Source: Dermacentor variabilis (lineage: Eukaryota > Arthropoda > Arachnida > Ixodida > Ixodidae). From it: DNA of 64,000 bases. The DNA is taken from assembly GCF_050947875.1 (NCBI RefSeq), contig NC_134572.1, positions 130,942,105 to 131,006,104 of the forward strand, in the 5' to 3' direction. The translations under genes and the position numbers were made by a program. The notes below the pieces were generated by a model that saw only the letters and a program-made list of their open reading frames with translations, searched no databases and was not told where the DNA came from. Below, in pieces: positions 1 through 11,759 of the stretch. How positions within the stretch are numbered: position 1 is the first letter of the stretch; the number at the start of each line of letters is the position of its first letter.

Positions 1-908
1 TTCTCATTGTTGTGTTAGGTCGGTGTTAGGTCGGATTTTTGCTGAGTAGCATGGACCAGGCTGATCTTGGTGAGATTGTCATGGAAAGCGGGCCAATCCC
101 GAAAAGAGTGTTATTCGTGGTCGCGTGGACGATAATGGCAGCGGCAGGACGATAGTAATGTGACGACGATGGCTCCACGACGATGACGGCTCCACGACGA
201 CGACGACGACAGCAGCATGACTGAGACAGCATTACAACAACGGAATTGCGACACCGGGATAACGGTTGCGTATCGCAACACCGGTGGCAAGTTTTAATAG
301 CATAAACTTCACCACGAATACCCACTTGATATTAGGAAATGGACCACGATTGTTTCCAACATTTCAAACGTATTGCACTAGAAATAGTGATCATTTCAAG
401 GTTTCGAAGTGTCGAAAGAACTATGGCATACGAAACCTCAGAAATTCTTTGCTTCGGCTTCTAACTGAAGATCCTTAGTGCGGAATAGATAATGCAATAA
501 CCAGTTTAGCAGTTCTAACAATTTTATTTAATTGGAACGCGTGACAAGTGCAACGCCCCGATAGTCTTCCATATAAATGACACATTTCTCGTAAACAAAG
601 TCAACATTGGCCACATTTCTTGCCTATATAGGTTATCTTCCTCACTTTGCGCCACGTGCCTCATATGCAGCAGTTTATGTGGTACATACTGTATTTACAC
701 CATTCATAATATTTTCTAGAAGAATTTATGCCTGCGTTGTCAATTGCGTTTGCTGACGGCATTGTTACCTTCTTGCTGCGAATGCCGCAAACAAAAACAA
801 CGTTACCCACAAGACGTCGAATAACGGCTTTTCTCTTCTGTCTCTGACACTATATTTTAGTGCGCTGAACAAAAAAGAATAAAAGAACATTGAATAACAT
901 AAGGGGCG
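1..908. other. Unassigned sequence with a CGA-rich patch
   Basis: No gene recognised. A 17-bp unit beginning GGCTCCACGACG is repeated in tandem at 171-187 and 188-204 and runs into a short CGA tract. Two short open frames (26-325 minus, 266-478 plus) cover this low-complexity patch and resemble no family I know. The rest is ordinary AT-rich sequence up to the LINE target site at 909. Confidence 0.6.
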
Positions 909-921
909 CTCATGAGAGGTA
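909..921. repeat. Left target-site duplication of the LINE
   Basis: The 13 bases CTCATGAGAGGTA recur exactly at 3181-3193, on the other side of the LINE. The next bases still agree at two of three positions. This is the signature of target-primed reverse transcription and fixes both insertion boundaries. Confidence 0.85.
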
Positions 922-3016
922 GAGTGGTACCTTGAACATTACGAAATCTACCCGGACGCCATGGCTGCTTTTCAACGTCACCGATGTTCTATCGACAATG
1001 TTATCGATCTGGTAACCTATGTTCAACACCAAAAGACGTGTAAGAGGTTATCTGTCGCAATGTTCTTAGACAAAAAGGGAGCCTACGACAACGTTCTTCA
1101 TGACGCCATACTTGAAGCATTGGAATCGGTGGGCCTATGCGGTCCATTATATCGTTGGACTCGCAGTTATTTACATAGGCGGTCCCTCTTTCTTAACACT
1201 GAAGCTGGCCCAACCTCGCAATACTATACGCACCATGGAGTTCCACAAGGCGGTGTCTTGAGTCCCACACTTTTCAACCTTGTACTCACTGGTCTCGTGG
1301 AACGACTTCCGAACACAGTTAAAATATAAATGTATGCCGATGACATCGGCGTCAGGGCATCTGGTGTGACACGGCAGCAAGTACGCGCCAGGCTTCAAAA
1401 AGCTGGCACGTCAACATCGGCGTACTTAAATTAACAAGGCCTCAAGATATTGCCAGAAAAATGCGCATTGGTCGCGTTTAGCCGAAAGCCAATGAGATCA
1501 TACGATGTCTCTATCGATGGTCAAAGCATACCTTATGTCAGGACGCACCGATTCTTAGGCGTAATAAGTGATCGTGACCTCTGCTGGAGTCCTCATGTGG
1601 CCTACCTAAAGAAGCGCCTGACGGATATCTCTAATGTGTTTAAGTTTCTTGGAGGAAATGTCTGGGGTACTTCAGTAGATGCAATGATGCAACTGTACAG
1701 GGCGCTCTTTCTTGGGTATTTGTGATACAGCTTGCCTGTGTCGACCAACACCTGCAGAAGTAATATCCGTACACTCGAAAGCGTCCAGGCCCAGGCACCT
1801 AGAGTGTGTCTTGGATTGCCGCGGTGTTCGTCAACGGCTGAAACAATTGCCATTGCACACGATTTCCCAGCCAAGACCCATATTGTCATGGAAGCGCTCA
1901 GAGCACACGTAAGACACCTTGCTCGAGCCCCTGCCCATCATCTAGCCTCACTGCCAGAGGATCGACCACGTGCTTCCTTTTGTGAAACAGTCCTGCCTTA
2001 TCGTGCTTACCTTCCATCAGGTTATAGAGCTCCAGCGAAAGTTCCGTTTCCACCATGGTGCTTGGCTCAAGCAAGTGTTCGACTAATGGTACCAGGATTA
2101 CGAACAAAAGCCCAACTCTCGTCTCCAGCACTCAAGCAGCTTTCACTGCTCTTGCTGTACGAGACATACAACGAGCATCATCATCTTCATATTGACGCTT
2201 CAACCACGGTGAATGGGTCTGCAGGATCGGTGATCTTTCCTGCAAAAGCTTCCACCATAAAAATTCGACTAGCTCACCAGACTACATCGACTGCCGTGGA
2301 GCTTGCTGCTATTCGTTGTGCACTTCGTGTAATTTCTGAAGAACTACCCAAGAAATGGAGCGTGTTCACTGACTCCAAGGCTGCTCTTCATTGTTTGGTT
2401 TCTGCCTTACGCCGAGGACCTCACGAACAACTAGTTATAGAAATCAGACTGCTGCTTCACCACCTCGTCGAGCAAGGACACGACCTCACGTTGCAGTGGA
2501 TTCCAAGCCACTGTGGCATAATGGGCAATGAACATGCCGACGCAGCAGCACGATCTGCACACGAGGATGACTTGCAAGACTCTATTCCGTTCTCAAGAAC
2601 AGACGCTGCAACGAAAATTCGTGTGCTTGCAAATGAAGCCATCAAAACTTTAGGGAACACGCCCAGCTTAAAGCATACACGCCTACACCGACTGGACCCA
2701 TCCCTTCGACTTCGACCCCCACCTGGACTCTCTCAACTCGAAACAGCAGTACTTTGCCGACTGTGGCTTGGTGTCGCCTACACAAGATCCTTCGCCTTCC
2801 GAGTCGGTATGGACGACAGCGCGACACTTGCTTTGCCACTGCCCTCGATACAGCGCGCACCGGCTGTCACTAGCGACCACGTTGGCATGCCTTTACGACA
2901 GGCCACTTTCAGAACAGTCAGTTTTGGAGTGCCGACGTGAACTGTCGTCGCAGCAAAAGTCGGTCAAGGCTCTGTTGACTTTTCTACGTGACAGTGGCCT
3001 ATTAGAAAGACTGTAA
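922..3016 (+). pseudogene. LINE RT and RNase H coding relic
   Basis: Read in one frame from 922, the relic starts mid-domain (EWYLEHYEIYPD) and shows RT motif A (FLDKKGAYDNV, near 1066-1098), motif B (HGVPQGGVLSPTLFN, near 1233-1280) and motif C YADD at 1333-1344. In-frame stops lie at 1327 (just before YADD), 1432 and 1723. The frame continues into RNase H with its acidic residues: HIDAST, ELAAIRCAL, FTDSKAAL and, near 2500-2560, WIPSHCGIMGNEHADAAARS. A frame change around 2820-2860 moves the terminal CHCPRY segment into the next frame, which ends at the 3016 stop. The real protein would have been reverse transcriptase plus RNase H acting at the nicked target. No function is expected now. 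Confidence 0.85.
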
Positions 3017-3180
3017 TGACCCCATTTCGTCCCTTTTCATATTTGTTTCACTTTTATTTTTGTCACGCTCTTCTTTCCGTCTTTACTTCCCCTTTCCCTT
3101 CCCCTAGTGCAGGGTAGCAAACCGGACGTTTTAAGTCTGGTTAACTTCCCTGCCTTCCTCTCATTTGCATCTCTCTCTCT
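922..3180 (+). mobile_element. 5'-truncated RNase H-bearing LINE (non-LTR retrotransposon)
   Basis: A non-LTR retrotransposon copy bounded by 13-bp direct repeats. It begins in frame inside the reverse transcriptase region, so the 5' UTR, any ORF1, the endonuclease and the N-terminal RT are missing, as in abortive reverse transcription. It keeps RT motifs, an RNase H domain, a Cys/His C-terminal segment and a 3' UTR (about 3017-3180) ending in a pyrimidine-rich (TC)n stretch. RNase H downstream of RT points to the I/R1-like group of LINEs. Fragments of the same or a close family recur at 14.9, 33.6, 35.0 and 38.5 kb. The copy is dead: see the coding relic entry. Confidence 0.85.
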
Positions 3181-3193
3181 CTCATGAGAGGTA
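3181..3193. repeat. Right target-site duplication of the LINE
   Basis: Exact copy of CTCATGAGAGGTA at 909-921. It follows directly after the (TC)n end of the LINE 3' UTR. Confidence 0.85.
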
Positions 3194-3824
3194 AAGTCCA
3201 TCCCATCCGAAAAATAACTTTAACAAAGTTTTGTTAAAACCCAGATTGTATAATATTTTTTTTCAACACAGCTACGACACTTAAGAACGTGCTACATGTT
3301 CGCGTAATCAGTATAAAGAACAAAGCACCTGTGTTGAAAATATATTTTTTCTTCGCTTGTCATTAATAAAAAAAAGGACAAAGTGAGTGACAGTCTTCTC
3401 AATGCGAATTTATAGGTGCTTCGAATGACTGATGGTCAATAGCAGAAATTTACATGCACATGCAAAAACATCCCGCCCCGCAACAACACTAGAGCAATAT
3501 GAGAAAAAGAAACATTTTTCTAGCCGTAACTCAAAAATGTCTTTTTGAAGATACTTATTGTGGACATATAGCGTTACCACCACGAGAAAGCTAAATTTCG
3601 GTGGCCACACTGTTGCACTGACCGAGTTTCGCTTGTTTTCAATATTAAAAATTAGCCTTTGACATACCAGACTTGCGGGCTGTAGAAAAAAGTACCGAAA
3701 ACACTTCCTGCTGTTTCGTGTTCATTGGAATGTGCTCATGTGCTACGCCTAATTCTGTTGCCCTCTTGGTGAATAGAAAATTGGTAACCTTCGCACTGTG
3801 GCAACATCGTCAGTTGCCTTTATT
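3194..3824. other. Unassigned AT-rich sequence
   Basis: I see no coding motif, RNA gene or repeat family here. The short frames at 3410-3610 (minus) and 3673-3876 (plus) look like chance open frames. Confidence 0.5.
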
Positions 3825-4054
3825 CAGTGATTGCCTCTGGAGTAGAACCGTAATACAGCGTGGTAATATTCGATGAAGGGTCACCGGATCGATTCCCCAC
3901 CACGATGGGCGCATTTCGGAGAAGCAGCAATAACAAAAAGGCTTGTTTGCTGACATCTCGACGCAGCCTAAACTTCCTCAGATGGTTAAATTTATTTTCA
4001 GAGTCCTCCAACACGGTGCCTCGCATAATTGTACAGTTGGTCAGGGACAATAAA
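3825..4054 (+). mobile_element. Worn tRNA-derived SINE
   Basis: The body aligns by eye with the better copies at 40.1 and 45.3 kb. It has a B-box-like GGATCGATTCCC (3886-3897), GATGGGCGCATTTCG after it, then CAGATGGTTAAATTTATT and GTCCTCCAACACGGTGCCTC in the order seen in the intact copies. The A-box half is poorly preserved, so the 5' boundary is uncertain. It ends in a tetranucleotide tail. It would have been transcribed by RNA polymerase III and mobilised by a LINE; this copy is old. Confidence 0.6.
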
Positions 4055-4103
4055 AACCAACCAACCAACCAACCCAACCGAACCCAACCAACCAACCAAC
4101 CAA
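4055..4103 (+). repeat. (AACC)n simple repeat, SINE tail
   Basis: Twelve or so AACC units with interruptions CCCAACCG and CCC, directly following ACAATAAAA at the end of the worn SINE. It probably grew from the SINE tail. Confidence 0.8.
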
Positions 4104-4104
4104 A

Positions 4105-5850
4105 GTGGCTTCTGTAAAATCAGGCACCAGGCTTGTTCTCATCTCGAGCAAGGCGGATTCAACCTTGTCATTAGCAGTTACGGTAGTGCGATAGAATCAA
4201 CCGGGCATTTTGAGCACTTTTTCAGATACATTCAGTTTGTTAGTAATCATATTTCTCCTAACTGTACTTTACAAGCTTTATGTGCAGAAGGCTTAAGGTA
4301 ACAGTGGTCACTACGCATTTTTTGATGTATTTGCTATGACTGCCATCAAAGAACACCGATTTTTTCAGACGTTATATAGTGGACTTCACGGAGAGTGTTT
4401 TCCGATACAGAATACATCAAGCTAGGCGGTATATTGAAAAACATTGAAAAACTAAATTGAAGCAAAATTTGAATGGTAAATACGATCGTTTGAGTTTCAG
4501 TTTGGGTGATATAGATTTTCTTAACGGCCTGTAATGAAAGTGATTGCGTTTTTTACGGTTACAAAATCAGAAGGCTAATTCGAGCTACACGACTTCTTGC
4601 ATCACTCGATTATAAGAACAAGATCAAGATCTTATACAAGCGCAATGTATTGCACGGTAACCTAAACGTCTCTTTCGGCCTCGTCGCTCAATATCGGGCC
4701 GATTGCGAAGCGACGCAAAATAAAAGCATCTCCCTGTAGCTTCCAGCTTCCATTCGCTTATTACTCAGAAGGGCCGTCAGACCGGTAGACACGGCTTCGA
4801 CAGTTGCCGCAATACTTCCGCGAACTTCTGTTACAAATGGATTGAACTTAAAAGCTCTTCAGTCATGGTAGAGTTTCATCCTATTGCCGTTCTTTTTCTT
4901 CAAGAAAGCAATGTCGCCATTATCGAACACTTCAACACGCCCGTCACTGACATATTTTATCTGCTTGCGGACGACGAAAAAAAAATACCGCGAAAGACAA
5001 AAAAAGAACGCACTATATATGGGCCAAAACCAGCCTGGCGACAACATGCTCCAGGCCTACTTTGGCAGCAGAGCTTTTAACTGCAGCAGCGAAGTATAAA
5101 CGTGGGACAAGCGCTATTTCTCCGCACTTTCTTCTTGTCGGGAACACGAAGTGCTGCGAAAATTGGCCTTTCCATATCCTCGCTTCTTAGACAGCCGTAC
5201 AAAAAAAAAAAAACTTCGCCAAGTAGTGAGAGAAAGAAACAAAAAGAAACAGGACAAACAAAAGAACAGAAACAATGCGGTTTGTGGGTTACAACTATGA
5301 CACCTAAGCTGAGACAGGCTTGTGATTAGCGACAGCGTTATTCCTGATGCAAGAAAGCTATACCTCACCGTCAAATTTGTTTCTTTATTATCGGTCTGAA
5401 GGGTCTTCCAACTTGGTAACTTTTACCTGTCATTATTAGTTTAAAAAAAGTTTTGATAAAACATGGCGGTGCTATCTTAAATCAATGTTTGTTGTTGTAT
5501 GTTGTACTAATTTTTCAGTAATCAACAATAGAGAAGGAGATAACTTTATCAAAAACGCCAGGGATTTGCTGTAGAAAATGCTCTAGAAGTATTTGCTAAC
5601 ATACTACTCTATAAAAGAAGGGAGAGAGAGATGCTAAACGACATATAGAGGCAACAAGAGCGAATAACGTGAAAAATATCAATAAAGTTACAAGAACAAT
5701 TCATATCTTGATTTCCCTTTTGAGCTTCGCATTAGTGTCTAAATATTAGTCATCTTGAATCCACGGCTGGATTTTTATGTGATTCGCATTATAGGGGCAA
5801 ACAATTGATTCAGTGTAACCAAACAAAAAATAGAGTGCATGCCATACCTC
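4105..5850. other. Unassigned AT-rich sequence
   Basis: Nothing recognisable. It contains short A-rich runs (for example near 5202-5213) and several short frames without family motifs (4859-5047 minus, 5102-5329 plus, 5114-5374 minus). Confidence 0.5.
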
Positions 5851-6012
5851 TGATGATGATGATGATGATATACGGGTTTTATTGGCGAAAGGGCCATAGA
5901 TGGCCAAAGAGCGCCAAAAAAAGGGGTATAGGGCAGTCTATCAAGTTGCAAATGACAAATTGTAATTGCACAATGGATGTATAGAGGCCGAACAGCGTAA
6001 GATATATCGACA
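5851..6012 (-). mobile_element. LINE 3' end fragment, minus strand
   Basis: On the minus strand the sequence reads TGGCGCTCTTTGGCC, ATGGCCCTTTCGCCAATAAA and then a (CAT)n tail (plus-strand ATG repeats 5851-5870). A 3' UTR with an AATAAA-like stretch and a short tandem tail is typical of LINE 3' ends. No coding sequence is attached, so this is a severely truncated insertion; the inner boundary is approximate. Confidence 0.55.
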
Positions 6013-6819
6013 ATAAAATAATGAAAAAAAAACACGTGAAGTGGGCTATAACCATCAAACAATTTATGCAAGTGAATTATACCATAAAATATGCCACTGC
6101 TAGTGGCACAGCCTCCTTACCATGGCCCTTGAGTGCAAGGGCCTAGACGCACGTGCCTTAAAGCACTGGTATTGCAGCAGCCCCCTGTAGAGAAAGGGCG
6201 TGCTACGAATATCTTAAGCTGATAATGTGCAGCACAACATGATGTAAAAAAAAAATCAGCAGCCATTGCACTCTGTAAAGGTGGACGACTCGCGAAGCTG
6301 TAGCACAACACATAGGGTTATACAAGGGTAAATGTATTTATTTTCATCATTTGGTAATGGCACTGACGATAGCTTTGTGATTACTGTGATATGCGCGAAT
6401 TGGTTTGGTTGCAGCCTGAAAGAATCTTGGCCAAAATTAAATATACACAGGGCCGTTGTTGAGTAGTTGAATGAGTTGCATTGGTGTGGCACTTCAAACC
6501 ACACTTTTCTAGCACAAACAGAGTGAACCATTTCTTGTCTGTATTTGAATTGTCCCCTTTAGAGTCTGCAACGATGATCACAGGGGTACTGTCATCACGC
6601 TAAGCGATCCAAAGTGCGTGGTCATGAACTTCTCGACATCCCACTAGGGTGCGCCAGGAGATGTACTGTGGGTATCACAATTCCGTTTTTTGTGTGTATG
6701 GTACAGGCATCCATCGCCGAAGTGACTGGAATTCTCCTCTTGCAAGTCAAGACAACAATTGTGCATACATTTTGTAGCCATCAGCCTTACGGGCCTATGC
6801 GCCATTACATTTTCGCTTG
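6013..6819. other. Unassigned sequence
   Basis: No gene or repeat family recognised. The frames at 6256-6531 and 6381-6581 (minus) overlap one another and carry no known motif. Confidence 0.45.
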
Positions 6820-6885
6820 CTTACGGGGGTGCGAGCTATTGCCTACGGAGGTATAAGCCATTGTTTCCGGGGGTATGAGTGATTG
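6820..6885. repeat. Short degenerate minisatellite
   Basis: Three imperfect units of about 22-23 bp, each of the pattern (T)TACGGGGGTRYRAGYYATTG. They start near 6821, 6844 and 6865. A fourth, weaker unit may follow. Confidence 0.5.
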
Positions 6886-7769
6886 ATATGGTTGCAAGCC
6901 ATTCCCGTAGATTGGAGAAGGCGCAAGCAAGGGTATGAAGAAGAAGATCGAAGTAGCAATCGTCATTACTAATATTTGGTGATCACATCTAATATTTTGG
7001 ATACTTGTACTAGCGTCAAAAGGCAGTGGCAGAACCACCGCATCAACTTGGTATCTCAGCAACCACAGTTTTCAAAGAGTGCTGATTGCAACATGAATAC
7101 AACATCCTAAAAACACATTTACACATTACTCAGTCTCAGCAGCAGCCGTATCGAATGGCTCTAGGTGCACAAGGCACTCTGATATCAATTGGGGCTTCCT
7201 CTCAGCAATGAAGTAAGGAAAAAGGTATGTTAAGCAGTAATATGTAGTTTATCGTCGCGAGGCTCGAGCGTTCCACTGATGGTGAAACGTCGTGTTTACT
7301 GAGCGTAGAATTCCGATCCAGGAATATTTTAATTGCATATACGTTATTGGCAGTGTAATTTTAGGCAGGGGACACATTTTCACTGGCGATGAAACCACGC
7401 GCATGTCAACATAGTGAGATCTGTTGACATGCCGCTGGCATCTTGCGGCACGCCAACAAACCCTACGCTCAGTTGACAAAAGGAGGGGTACAGATTTTTC
7501 TCACATTGAGTAATCGTGTTGAACGTGTAACTCAAACAATGGAGCTGATACGAGAAATTTTATCCGTATTAGAGTACCGCGAAGCTACAATGGAAAATCA
7601 TTTTGGTTGTCTTTAGAGTTCCAATATTTTCATTTGTGCTAGTCTCATGTCCTATTGATAAGTGAACGAGTTTGTCTGTTCCATGAACCTTGCTCTGACA
7701 TGCGAATTTAGGCAAACCTAATTTCTCATAAACAGACAACCTATATACGAGCAGACATATACCAAATCA
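6886..7769. other. Unassigned sequence
   Basis: I see no coding motif or repeat family. Short minus frames (6805-7062, 7249-7479) have no recognisable domains. Confidence 0.45.
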
Positions 7770-8260
7770 TCAATGCAGCTTACCGCTTTCCTTGAAAGCA
7801 AAATCGTAAAATCATTCCAGTTTACCAGCACTAATCTATGGTGCAAGAACTCCAAGGTTAAGAAGGAAACTTGAGAAGCTAAGGACAATGCAAGCAGTAA
7901 TGGAACAAAACATGTTATGCGTAACGTTAAAAGAGAGGAAGAGAGGGGTGCAGACTGGATAACAAAGGGGGGTAGCCGATGTTCTAGTTGACATTATCAA
8001 GAAAAAATTCCGCTGCAAAGGCCATGTATGGCGTAGGGCAGGTCACCAATGGTCTGTTAGAGTTATAGAATTGGTGACAAAGGAAGAGAAGCGAAGTGAT
8101 GGACGGCAGTGAATTAGGTGGGGAGAGGAAATTAAAAAAAACTTGCAGGTGTGAGATTACATCAGCTGCCGCAACAAAGCGGTAATTGGAAATCCCTGGG
8201 AGGGGCGTTCGACCTCCACAAAGCACAAATAAGACGATGATGGTGAAGTTGATGATGATA
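7770..8260 (+). pseudogene. LINE ORF2 C-terminal relic
   Basis: Pieces in shifting frames match the post-RT part of a LINE ORF2. LPALIYGARTPRLRRKLEKL is followed by MEQNMLCVTLKERKR, ADVLVDIIKKKF, GHVWRR, RQRIRWGEEI and finally KSLGGAFDLHKAQIRR. The order matches the relic at 36.43 kb (YNQCILPALTYGAET, GHVLRRLDN, TRWCDEIRKFAG, GEAFVLQ), so both come from one family. Several frame changes and no start codon show it is dead. The 3' end passes into a short imperfect ATG repeat. Confidence 0.65.
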
Positions 8261-8698
8261 TATAGACACTTTCATAGCGCTGTCCTCTTAGTTATTTTGA
8301 CTCGCATTGTTTCTCATTCTGAGCAGAAACAGTCGTACCACGAGTGTTTTTGGAGGTTCTTCCGTAATGAAATGTAGCCGCAGCTACCAGGATTTGAATT
8401 CCTGGCAACGGCCATAACCTCAAAGAAAATGATCAATATTAACATATATTAGAGCTGGACGCAATTACCAAGCCAGCTATTAATGGTTGGTGAAATAAAT
8501 AAATCCCCAACGTTCACCTTTAGAAAAATAAGTTGAAAATAAAATAAAACAGAGAAACATTTTCTCGCCAAGCCTGGCGGGTCGCCTGAGCATCGCTCAT
8601 CGAAAGACCCATGCATACGTAACAAACTTAATTAAAGCGCAGCGGGAGCACCTAGCACTAGTTGTGGTCGACAACTATCCAAGGCGAGTTGTCGTGCC
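8261..8698. other. Unassigned AT-rich sequence
   Basis: No gene or repeat recognised between the LINE relic and the dispersed repeat at 8.7 kb. Confidence 0.45.
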
Positions 8699-8820
8699 TA
8701 ATAAGCTTGTTTCATGCGCTCATTAGGCGGATCGAGGTCCACTTGAGGGTTTCATTAGCACTGTGCAATCAAAAGCTCGTTTTTCAGTAGATTAATGCTG
8801 TCATTAGCGTTGTGCAACGT
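8699..8820 (+). repeat. Dispersed repeat, copy 1
   Basis: About 120 bp similar to 37450-37572 in the same orientation. Shared blocks include TAAG-TTG-TTC-TG-GCTCATTAG, a TGCAATC-AAAGC block and GATTAATGCTGTC. No coding potential or terminal repeats are visible, so the family is unknown. Confidence 0.5.
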
Positions 8821-9430
8821 ATGCAGATTTCTCGCGCGCTCTTTCTGCTCTAGTGCGGAGCCGGAAATACGTCTGAGAGATTTTTTTCCTTTCCATAGCA
8901 ACTGTATTTTGTTTAGAACTTGTTTTGCCTGTTGATCTTGTTTTCGTAATGTAAATGCAGTGGTTTTGTGAACACACGGAATACTCACTGCATTTGCTCG
9001 TTCCGTTTGCTTCCGCAACTTGTACTAGCGAAAAGAGCCGATAATCAGGGTCAAGTTGGTTTCCCAATTTGTCGCGCTATTACGAACGTTCGCGTGCAAT
9101 ATGTTCTTGACCTCAGCATCACATTAATCGTTGAAGGTTTGGAAGGATGACAGCAAACCATTCAGTAATTGAACAGTTGGCAGCTACTTGGCCAACTCAT
9201 TCGCCTTCAATAAGAAAATTTTTTCCAGACCCAGCACCCCTTGATATAAGTGTAACGCGAAGCGTTCGGGAAGCTGCTAATCAGGTGCTGCAAATTTGTC
9301 CATTACATACGTGCAGCTTTGACCTAAATAACATTGGTGCACACATGTGCTCTCACACACAGGTGCTACAGTGTCACACACACATCAATATTCTCAAAGG
9401 TCTAGTAGGTGTTGGCATCATAGAAGTATA
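8821..9430. other. Unassigned sequence
   Basis: Two overlapping minus frames of 87 codons (8755-9018, 8804-9067) and a 94-codon plus frame (9147-9431) are present, none with a recognisable domain. Confidence 0.4.
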
Positions 9431-9433
9431 AGT

Positions 9434-9610
9434 GTGCTTTTGGCCTAATGGTTAGGACCTCGGGCTGCCGTATTGTGAGATCAAGGTTCTGTCTCAATAT
9501 CGGGCACACAATTCACATCTTCTTTTCAATGTGAGCGATTCGGCAAGAACGCAGTAGCTTCCACGGTCATTTCAAGAAAGACCTGGGTGATGCGCACTGA
9601 AAGCTTCGCT
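9434..9610 (+). mobile_element. Probable tRNA-derived SINE relic
   Basis: TGGCCTAATGGTTAGGACC resembles a tRNA A box with a D-loop. About 35 bases on, AAGGTTCTGTCTC stands where the B box (GGTTCGANTCC) should be. A T-rich non-tRNA body follows. It differs from the SINE family at 40.1 and 45.3 kb. The B box is degraded, so this is a tentative call. Confidence 0.45.
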
Positions 9611-11249
9611 TCATTGAAGGCAGAAGAAAAGTATGAAACTTTACCCATAGTCTGCAACACCAGTGGAAACCAATCACTTAATATTGAACGGGGAAAATAA
9701 TGATTGCGCGTTCCTTACAGCTTTTTATACCTTCCTCCCGCTCCTACGTTTCACTCTCTTAAACGCGCGCATGAAACTTCAACGACACTGCTCTAGGGGA
9801 ATGCGCATAAAGATCGCACGTGCATTGATAGAAACAGAGCAATAATCAAATCTAGAAACGAAAGTAGAAAGTTTAGAATATATAGCACAAAATTTACAAT
9901 CGAACGCCGCTACAGCGAAATGACCTGTATAACGAAGGAATAATTCTGTCCCGGTTCTTCGTGAGCTGTGCGGTCCTCAAAATTTAGAGTGAATTTACTT
10001 GTATAAGGAATGATTTCGGAGGGCCCAAGCCTTTCGTTATAAAGGCTTTCAACAATAAGTTGTTACTAGGCTTTATCTGCAGCAATACTGTTTCAGCTGC
10101 CGGCACGTGGCAACCGGCCGATCTTTCCCTTAAAGCTCAGTTTGAAGTAAATGTGAGCACGGGCTTCCCAAAGGTGTTGAGAAGAGAAATTTTTTCACTG
10201 CCTCATTTTACCACTTTAGTTTTCGCTTAGGACTACGCAAACGGCTTCATGCTCAACGGATTCTGCACAGATAATTACTAGAAAGGCGCAATCTGAGGTT
10301 ATGAAATGATGAATGCCCCTGTTGAACCAGGGGCATTTCCTAAAGGTGTTCAAGCAGGCTCATTTTTCACAGTGACATGCTCCTGAAATAAGTTGACATG
10401 ATACCAAGCAATGCGGTCGCACGCACCAAGCAGAGTCCATTAGACGGCAAGTTAGCCGACTATTTTGTATCGCAGTGCATATTGGTAGCTTTGAGGGTGC
10501 AACGCAAAGTGAGCTAGTCAGGAGCTACCTGCTCCCCAGCTGAAGTTCTACGCTACCAAAATTTCATAACTGCCTTGAAAGACATTTCCGTCCTGCCCAT
10601 ATTCATCTTAACCGATCTCTGTGAGGCGCTGTTTAGGCCATGCGGTAGAACGAGTGGTCACCCTTTCGAAAGTAACATTGCCCCCTTCTTGCCTTCGTAA
10701 TGCCTCCCCCGGCGATGCAAGACTCCGCATGCTGTGAAAGACTTCGAATTCATGACGTTGTCGGCCTACCTCGAAACCCCCATAAGGATAAATTTAGGGT
10801 TACCGTACTGAAGATAATTTAGCTCTCAGGCCTACTAAAAATGCTTAGAGAGTCATTCCCAAGCGCCTCACACCTCATGCTTGATGTCACCGATGTAGGT
10901 GTCACCACGCCTGCCACGGAATCCACTCATTCTCCTTGAACACCTCCTCTTGCCTTTACCCTGCTTACACTTATGCATTCCAAATTCCTCACTCAAAGCT
11001 CGAGAGCGTCACCACTGATTCAGTATGTCGATCAGTCTAGTTGACGTTGACAGGTCGCACGTTTCGGATGGCGCATGAAATAAATTCTCAGCAGTTTACT
11101 CATTCGTGATGCTGAAGCGTTCGCCACTTTGACGTCCAGTTGAAGTCCATCAAAGACGAGGTCACCCTGAGCGAGTTGGGGCTGGCGATGAGGCTTGACG
11201 GATGATAAGTGGTGATCAGTTGCTAAGTAACAAATCACTTAAACTGTTA
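9611..11249. other. Unassigned sequence with one short hairpin
   Basis: No gene recognised. A perfect 10-bp inverted repeat AATGCCCCTG lies at 10312-10321 and 10328-10337 with a 6-base loop. Nothing else stands out. Confidence 0.45.
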
Positions 11250-11759
11250 AGCAATTAGTTTTAGTGGGCTCATCGTAATAATGAAATTGAAGCGAGCTCT
11301 CTGCACACGCCATATGACCTTTTGTAACCTGAAATATTCGATTACCTGCAGAACGTCAAATTTCCGCACGTCAAATTTCCGCCATCAGAGCGCGCGAAAC
11401 CGGAACAGGGAAGCTCCAGCGAGCGCAAAGCCGCGCCACTCGAGGGCGACGTTCTGCTTACGCCGCCCAGTAGCGGGCAGCTAGCGCACTGCAATTCCGT
11501 GCTCCTCGTTATCGCAGCTCGCTGGCTGCCTGCTGCTCAGTGACGAAGGGCGCGGGATTAGACTCGCTGCAGCCTCCCTTCTAGGGTTTCGCACGCTCTG
11601 ATAGCCGAAATTCGTCGTGCTATAGTTCCACGGGTTATAACCTTTTTCCACGTCCAAAAGTTGATATGGCTCGTGCAGAGAGCTCGCTTCAATTTCACTA
11701 TCACGATGAGCCCGTTAAAGGATCATCCATGAAGTTTTGTTAATTAGCGACTAATTGCT
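11250..11759. mobile_element. Fold-back (palindromic) element A
   Basis: About 510 bp that reads nearly the same on both strands. The outer ends are a perfect 10-bp inverted repeat (AGCAATTAGT 11250-11259 with 11750-11759). Further in is a perfect 25-bp inverted repeat at 11282-11306 and 11673-11697. Next comes a match around CATCAGAGCGCGCGAAACC with its counterpart near 11589-11607. The innermost arms are 11476-11493 and 11512-11530. All pairs share an axis near 11490-11505, so the whole unit could fold as one hairpin. It has no coding capacity. A fold-back transposon or MITE is the best guess; no target duplication was settled. Confidence 0.65.

Noticed and set aside
3860..4117. 85-codon frame rich in Asn, Gln, Pro and Thr
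   Set aside because: Translation of the (AACC)n tail.
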